Of a stretch of DNA of 64,000 nt, positions 59,187 through 64,000 are shown piece by piece. Under the pieces are notes generated by a model. That model worked only from the letters and a program-made list of their open reading frames with translations. It had not been told where the DNA came from and did no database searches. A program made the position numbers and the translations under genes. Each line of letters opens with the position of its first letter. Position 1 is the first letter of the stretch. Source of the DNA: Piezodorus guildinii (taxonomy: Eukaryota; Arthropoda; Insecta; Hemiptera; Pentatomidae); the NCBI GenBank assembly GCA_023052935.1, contig CM041292.1, positions 144,942,939-145,006,938 of the forward strand. The letters run 5' to 3'.

Positions 59187-60092
59187 AAAATCTGGTGTGC
59201 ACAACACACGACTTTTACTTACCTCTGTTATTAATATCAATTTAAGAATTTTTAAACAAATTTAGAAACGAAAATAATTATTTACATTTGATTTGTATAG
59301 AAAGATGTGTTTTATTAAATAATATGCTATAATATGATCTAAGATATTCAGTAAGTTTTTTCGGCTTTTCATCACTCCGCGTTAAAACTACTTGAAGCGT
59401 CCGGCGATTGGTCAGTGGCCAAGCGGTGAAACAATTGCATTAAAAAATATTTTTTTAGTTTTCTTCTTTAGTTGGTTAAATATTGTATGAATGTAGTATG
59501 TATGATATCTTTCAGCACTACTATTGATGTCCAAATTGGGACAGATTGTAATTTTACTCAATAAAAATTGTTGTTGTTGTCCTTCAGTTGGGTATCGAAT
59601 TCGTTCAACTTATATATTGACCTGTTTTTTTATCAATGGTAATAAGATGATATGGTTATTTTTATAGAATATACTAAATTAAAGGTATTTTAGATGAAGA
59701 ATGAACGATTGTAATCAGAATGAAACCTGCATGATATTAAAGCCCATTAAATTTTACGTCGATATAGCGAGTTTAATCAAAATTGTTTGAGCCGTTTTTG
59801 AGAAAATCGTCAAAAGGTGCTAAATGCATGAGATAAAGTAGGACTTCCAGTCAGCCAAAAACATCTTGGGCGTATAGCAGTCTTAAATATGAAATTTCAG
59901 TTCCGTACGACTTTTCGTTTTTGCGCTAGAGTTACCACACACACAGGAACACATAGACCTTTTTGCAGGACTTGGTTATTTGGACTCAGGGGACCCTAAA
60001 ACATGTATTTCCGTTGAAAACTGGAATTCTAAAATTTTCACGATCGCAATGCTTTCCCTTATTATATATTTCATGTATAGGTAAGTGTAAGT
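59187..60092 (+). repeat. Repeat S, copy 5, with a short LINE tail inserted
   Basis: Starts AAAATCTGGTGTGCACAACA and ends TATAGGTAAGTGTAAGTAAA. It contains about 100 bp of foreign sequence at 59477-59580, flanked by CTTTAGTTGG-like and CTTCAGTTGGG-like copies of the same S sequence. Confidence 0.8.
59477..59580 (+). mobile_element. 5'-truncated Jockey 3' tail
   Basis: AAATTGGGACAGATTGTAAT then ACTCAATAAA matches the 3' end of the Jockey at 36940 (GGACAGATTGTAATATTGC then TCAATAAA). The tail is GTT repeats. Approximate 10-bp target duplications flank it. Confidence 0.65.
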
Positions 60093-60319
60093 AAAAAGAA
60101 ATAACTATAATAACTAGTTATTTCTATAATAACTAGAAATAACTATATTCACCCAAGTTCTTTTTTTTCAACGTTGCTTATTTATTAGACGTTAATATTT
60201 ATTCCAGAAAATTTATTTTAATTTTAATATCATGAATATTTCTTTTATTAAAATTTAGTATGCTTTTCTTATTTTTCAAAAAAAAAAAAATAACCAAAGA
60301 ATATCCGTTGGGAAGATTT

Positions 60320-60730
60320 AATTTAATAAATGTCTGTCCAAGGCTTTTACATTCTGTGCTGCACAAACGCTCCTCTTTGAAAATCTGACAATGACTAAAT
60401 TCTTGTTCATACTAAATCTGAAATAAATATGTACTTACGTACGCCTCAAAAATGTATGGAATACCGAAACTAACTCAGATTAAAAAAATTCAGACTCTTC
60501 AATCAAAACTTCAAGACCTTTTGTTCGTTCATTCTGGTATGTCAGTACCAAAACTTTACTTAGAGACTTACACATACCCATAGTATAAGATCAAATCCCA
60601 ACTTCATGTATACAATTTCATGAAAATCTTCTCTGACATACTAACTCATACAACATATATGATCTCGACAGATATGCCAGAAAATATCCATAAGAAGGGG
60701 TCTCTTGAAGTAATCCTTTTTTAAAATTCA
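60320..60730 (+). pseudogene. Jockey-type LINE ORF2 C-terminal fragment
   Basis: Plus-strand pieces in shifting frames include W-Y-V-S-T-K-T-L then R-D-L-H-I-P, and Y-D-L-D-R-Y-A-R-K-Y-P. They match the C-terminal N-A-P-Y/W-Y-V-S-N-x-T-L...D-L-x-I-P pattern of Jockey-type ORF2. Multiple stops. It lies just downstream of repeat S copy 5. Confidence 0.65.
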
Positions 60731-63700
60731 AACTAGAAGTCTAAACCAATAGGTATTGATCTTATCCCTGGCATGCCATTTGCACCAATTGTCATCAAAT
60801 TCGCATGTCACGCGCAGAGTAACAGATGTTGATGCAAAAATAAATGGTTAAAAAAAAAAAAAAAAATCTGTCTAATTCTGTGATATTTTCTTCATTTACC
60901 GAATGCCTATCGACCTTATAAAATTTCGAGGAACATCCGTTCATTGGGGAGTGATTGAGAAAATTATGGGTAGCCGAATGGGAAATTACAACGAAGATGA
61001 TTGTAGCGTTTGTTTTTTTCTTCTTCTATTTGAATTGAATAAATTCATTTTAATTTATAATGTTTAATTGTTATTGAGTGACTTCAGATTCTCGGTAAAT
61101 AAGAGTGGAACGAAATTAACGATTAATCAAACCGTGATTTAAATTAAAAATCCAAAAATTTTAACCCTGTTTGTTTTTGTTCTGTTTGTAATAATTTCTT
61201 TCTGCTACTTTTTCTTTTTTTCTGTTATGCGCAGTATTGCGTTGTGCTGGTTTTACAAAAAAATAACAATGTGGATTGACATTAATTGGGAAATTTAATC
61301 AATTTTTTTTGTTTTTAAATAATTTATTTACTTACATTCCATGAAGAAGTAATGATAATCCTTCCAATGTATTTTTTAAATTTTTATTCTTCTCATTTTG
61401 TGCCAACACTGATTCTATTAATGAAACTTTTTTTTATCATGTTTGTTACATAAGGGGTACTCATGACGTTTGCTATAGCAAGCTTTTTGTGCTATTTTGC
61501 TAAACCCGTCGAGTTTCTACAAAAGCATGCAATGGGCTGTGCTATAGTGCTATTGGCCGCCATTTTATCTATGGCTTTGATTTATAAAAACCTAAACCTC
61601 GCAACACGTATCTGTGTTTTTAATGATTTTCTCATTTCCTCAAATTCACCAAGATGTTAACAAAGCAGAATAAGGACTAAACATAAGATAAATAGTTCAA
61701 ATGAAGACATTCAACTTTTGTTGCAAGAAAATGATAGAAAACGGAGACAAAATTGAGGTTAGTAACTTTTTACTTGAAGTCAATAAGCATTTTATATGAA
61801 AATTAATTGATTATCTTGCACTACATGAGTTATTTTAAACTAAATTAGGATAGTAAACTCTGATAATGTGAGATAAGGAGACATTTTTTTTCTTATTGCG
61901 TTATACCTTGTGTATTTGTCGTTTTTATAATTAGTATACCAACATCCCTTTTTTACTTATGAGTTTATGAGAAAAACTGACGTATCAATGATAATATTTC
62001 CTCTTTAGAATAGGAATACAAAAATTATTAATATGTAATTTAAAAACTTTATTAATTAATTCAATCTATCCAGATAAATTTATCTGTAGTGCAAGGTAAA
62101 CTCAAATTACAATTTCTGTCAGTAATCGAACTAATTTTATGTTTTTTATAGTTCTAGAAACCTTCAGAGCAAATTTTTTGTAGAAAACTGGTAGAAGAGA
62201 AACCCATCCTCATGGAATTGTAACTTAAAAAGGTTTAAACTAGAAAAACGAAATAAAAAATATAAATTGTCTATAAAATACAACCTTAATAATTGAGCAA
62301 TATTTTTATTTTGTATTCTTGTAATATTTACGTATTTATTTACTATCAAGGTTTGATTACCTTTCTGTATTTTTATTTCATAATACTATTTCTAAGTTTT
62401 TAGTAAATACAATGATAATTATTAAGTTAGAAAAGAAATTCTCTCAACTACTGAAAGTTTCTTTTAAAATAAATAGTTTTTTCTTCTTTAAGAGGCTGAT
62501 AGAGAACAATGATGTATTATTTTGTAAATTATATCGACATCTTCATAGGGAGGGATGGTTTATAATTATTTCAACGAGAATAACATCTTTTAAACGAGAA
62601 TGATTAAAAAAAAAAAAAAAAAAAAAAAAAGAGTCTAATATGTGAAAATAACGATTGCATAAGTTAGAAATGTGGTGACCAATAGCACAATAGCACTCTT
62701 CTGTAGCATAGGCTGAGGTCTGCTACTCAGAATTGCTATTGCTATTGTTGTGCCAGTCTCCCATCAAACTAAAATTCTTTCATTTAACTGAAAACTCCTC
62801 TAGATGGAAAATTCCAGCGGTGTGCTGCCGACGTGTCAATTAAGTGAACTAAGCTACCTACAAAACCTCCAACTTTTAAGGAAGGTTTTGCTAGGTTTTT
62901 TTTTTTGAAGGTTCCTATGTCGATATTAGTTTCTTTAAGTTAAGTTGTTTATGAGTATCTGGTGTTTTAAACAATTTAAAAACAAGTGAAATCAAGGTAG
63001 GTAAGATTTATGATTCGATATTTATCATAAAGATGAAGATTTTTAATAAGTGAGTCACAATTACCAGAGCAAATAGTTAAGTCCTTTTCAAATTATTGTA
63101 CACCTTAAGTTAAAGTGGTTCTGTTTGCTACAATCTTCTGATAAGAATAATAGACAGGGTATTTACTTTAATGTCCCTTTTCTGGATATACATTTATCAA
63201 TAGTTAAGGGTTAATTTTCATTTTAAAAAAGCAACTCTATTAATAGTCGACATAATCATACTCCACTCTTTCATATTTAACCTTTCAGAGATAAACATAA
63301 ACAATAATTATCAAAGCTTTAATTTTTCCTATTTTAATTTCTGGTAAAGGAAGAGACACATTAAGTTATAAAATTATATGCCTTATCACTTTTGTCTATT
63401 CTTTCCTTGGTCACAAGAAAAGATGCATATTTCTCATAATATAAGATACAAAACAACAAAGAGATGAACATATACTTCGGTGTAAGCTGCAAAGATTGAT
63501 ATACCAGAAGTATAAGGATGAACTAGTACTCCAATGGGACAGGGGAAAAAAGGATTTGTTTTTTAAAGAGCATTTAACGAGGAAGGAACAATCCCTTTGT
63601 TAAGTGAATAAAACAAAATTAATATTAATAACTTATTATAACCAGTTTGGCCTAAACCCATCACAGTTCTTTATTTCAATAGTTCTGTTGTTTATGTTTA

Positions 63701-64000
63701 TAAAATTAATATGAATTTACTTATTTTATATCATATATGTATTGACCTAAATATTTAGTAGTAACTGGTAACTCAAAAATATTACTCTGACTGTCCATAA
63801 GAAACAATTGCAGTAAATTTATTTATTATTTATTAAAAACAAGAAATTTGACTTAAAATTCAATTTGCCATCTGTATTTCCTTTGCAATAAGGAAATTTG
63901 TGGACTGCTGAAGCAGCGGCTTAGCATTCAGTAAATTTAAAATTAATAATTGAACAGAATTTGCAAGTCCTTTTTCATTTTACATTTCATCTTGTATAGT
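60731..64000. other. No gene recognised
   Basis: AT-rich, with poly(A) runs at 60850 and 62606-62630. At 62690-62760 an imperfect inverted repeat (AATAGCACAATAGCAC and GCTATTGCTATTGTTGTGCC) may be part of an old short repeat. Open frames at 61463 and 62412 have no family features. I saw no RNA gene. Confidence 0.45.

Noticed and set aside
61463..61660. Possible small membrane protein
   Set aside because: A hydrophobic stretch alone in AT-rich DNA, with no upstream signals, splice support or family match.
62690..62760. tRNA-like hairpin
   Set aside because: The inverted repeat has no A/B boxes or cloverleaf. It is probably part of a short repeat.
1..64000. CRISPR array, bacterial operon or prophage
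   Set aside because: There are no regularly spaced identical repeats. The introns, SINEs and LINEs show that the DNA is eukaryotic.

Overview
The window is AT-rich eukaryotic DNA from an arthropod, most likely an insect. The evidence is a spliced, insect-like eIF3 subunit f gene and a mix of Jockey, I, R2 and RTE-type LINEs, mariner/Tc1, Helitron, Penelope-type and tRNA-derived SINE sequences. The species cannot be named from the sequence alone. Only two cellular genes are convincing. Most of the rest is dead or dying mobile DNA, much of it nested.

Layout. 1-2577: an older dispersed repeat ('repeat A'), then a Helitron remnant split by a mariner. 3441-11500 (+): complete six-exon eIF3f, with SINEs, a hAT-type MITE, a Penelope-type ribozyme fragment and other debris in its introns. 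11641-17627 (-): a convergent gene resembling MAIP1, a mitochondrial Tim44-like, m-AAA-interacting protein. Its stop codon is about 140 bp from that of eIF3f. 18030-21550: no gene seen. 21555-33283: SINE head, Tc1 end, RTE-type LINE, CR1/Jockey-type LINE, R2-type LINE, then an inverted repeat with hammerhead-like motifs. 34743-44830: an ~850-900 bp repeat ('repeat S') and a second repeat A copy split by a full-length Jockey-type LINE. 45209-60730: more S copies, two further hammerhead-like inverted repeats, a full-length I-type LINE with an intact ORF2, and LINE fragments. 60730-64000: no gene seen.

The most informative observations are insertions whose edges can be read directly. The Jockey element has a 10-bp target duplication. 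The I-type LINE has a 14-bp duplication and sits inside a repeat S copy. An 84-bp expansion inside Jockey ORF2 can be explained as a 71-bp, extremely 5'-truncated copy of the tail of an I-type LINE with its own 13-bp duplication. The shared tail contains a GGGCG/CGCCC hairpin. Several families of inverted-repeat elements carry CTGANGA...GAAAC-GTC motifs of the type known from Penelope-like hammerhead ribozymes, and two of them have clear target duplications. Both host genes appear to use a GC-AG intron.

Limits: everything was read by eye. Exon chains rest on splice consensus, phase and remembered family similarity. LINE clade names are approximate.
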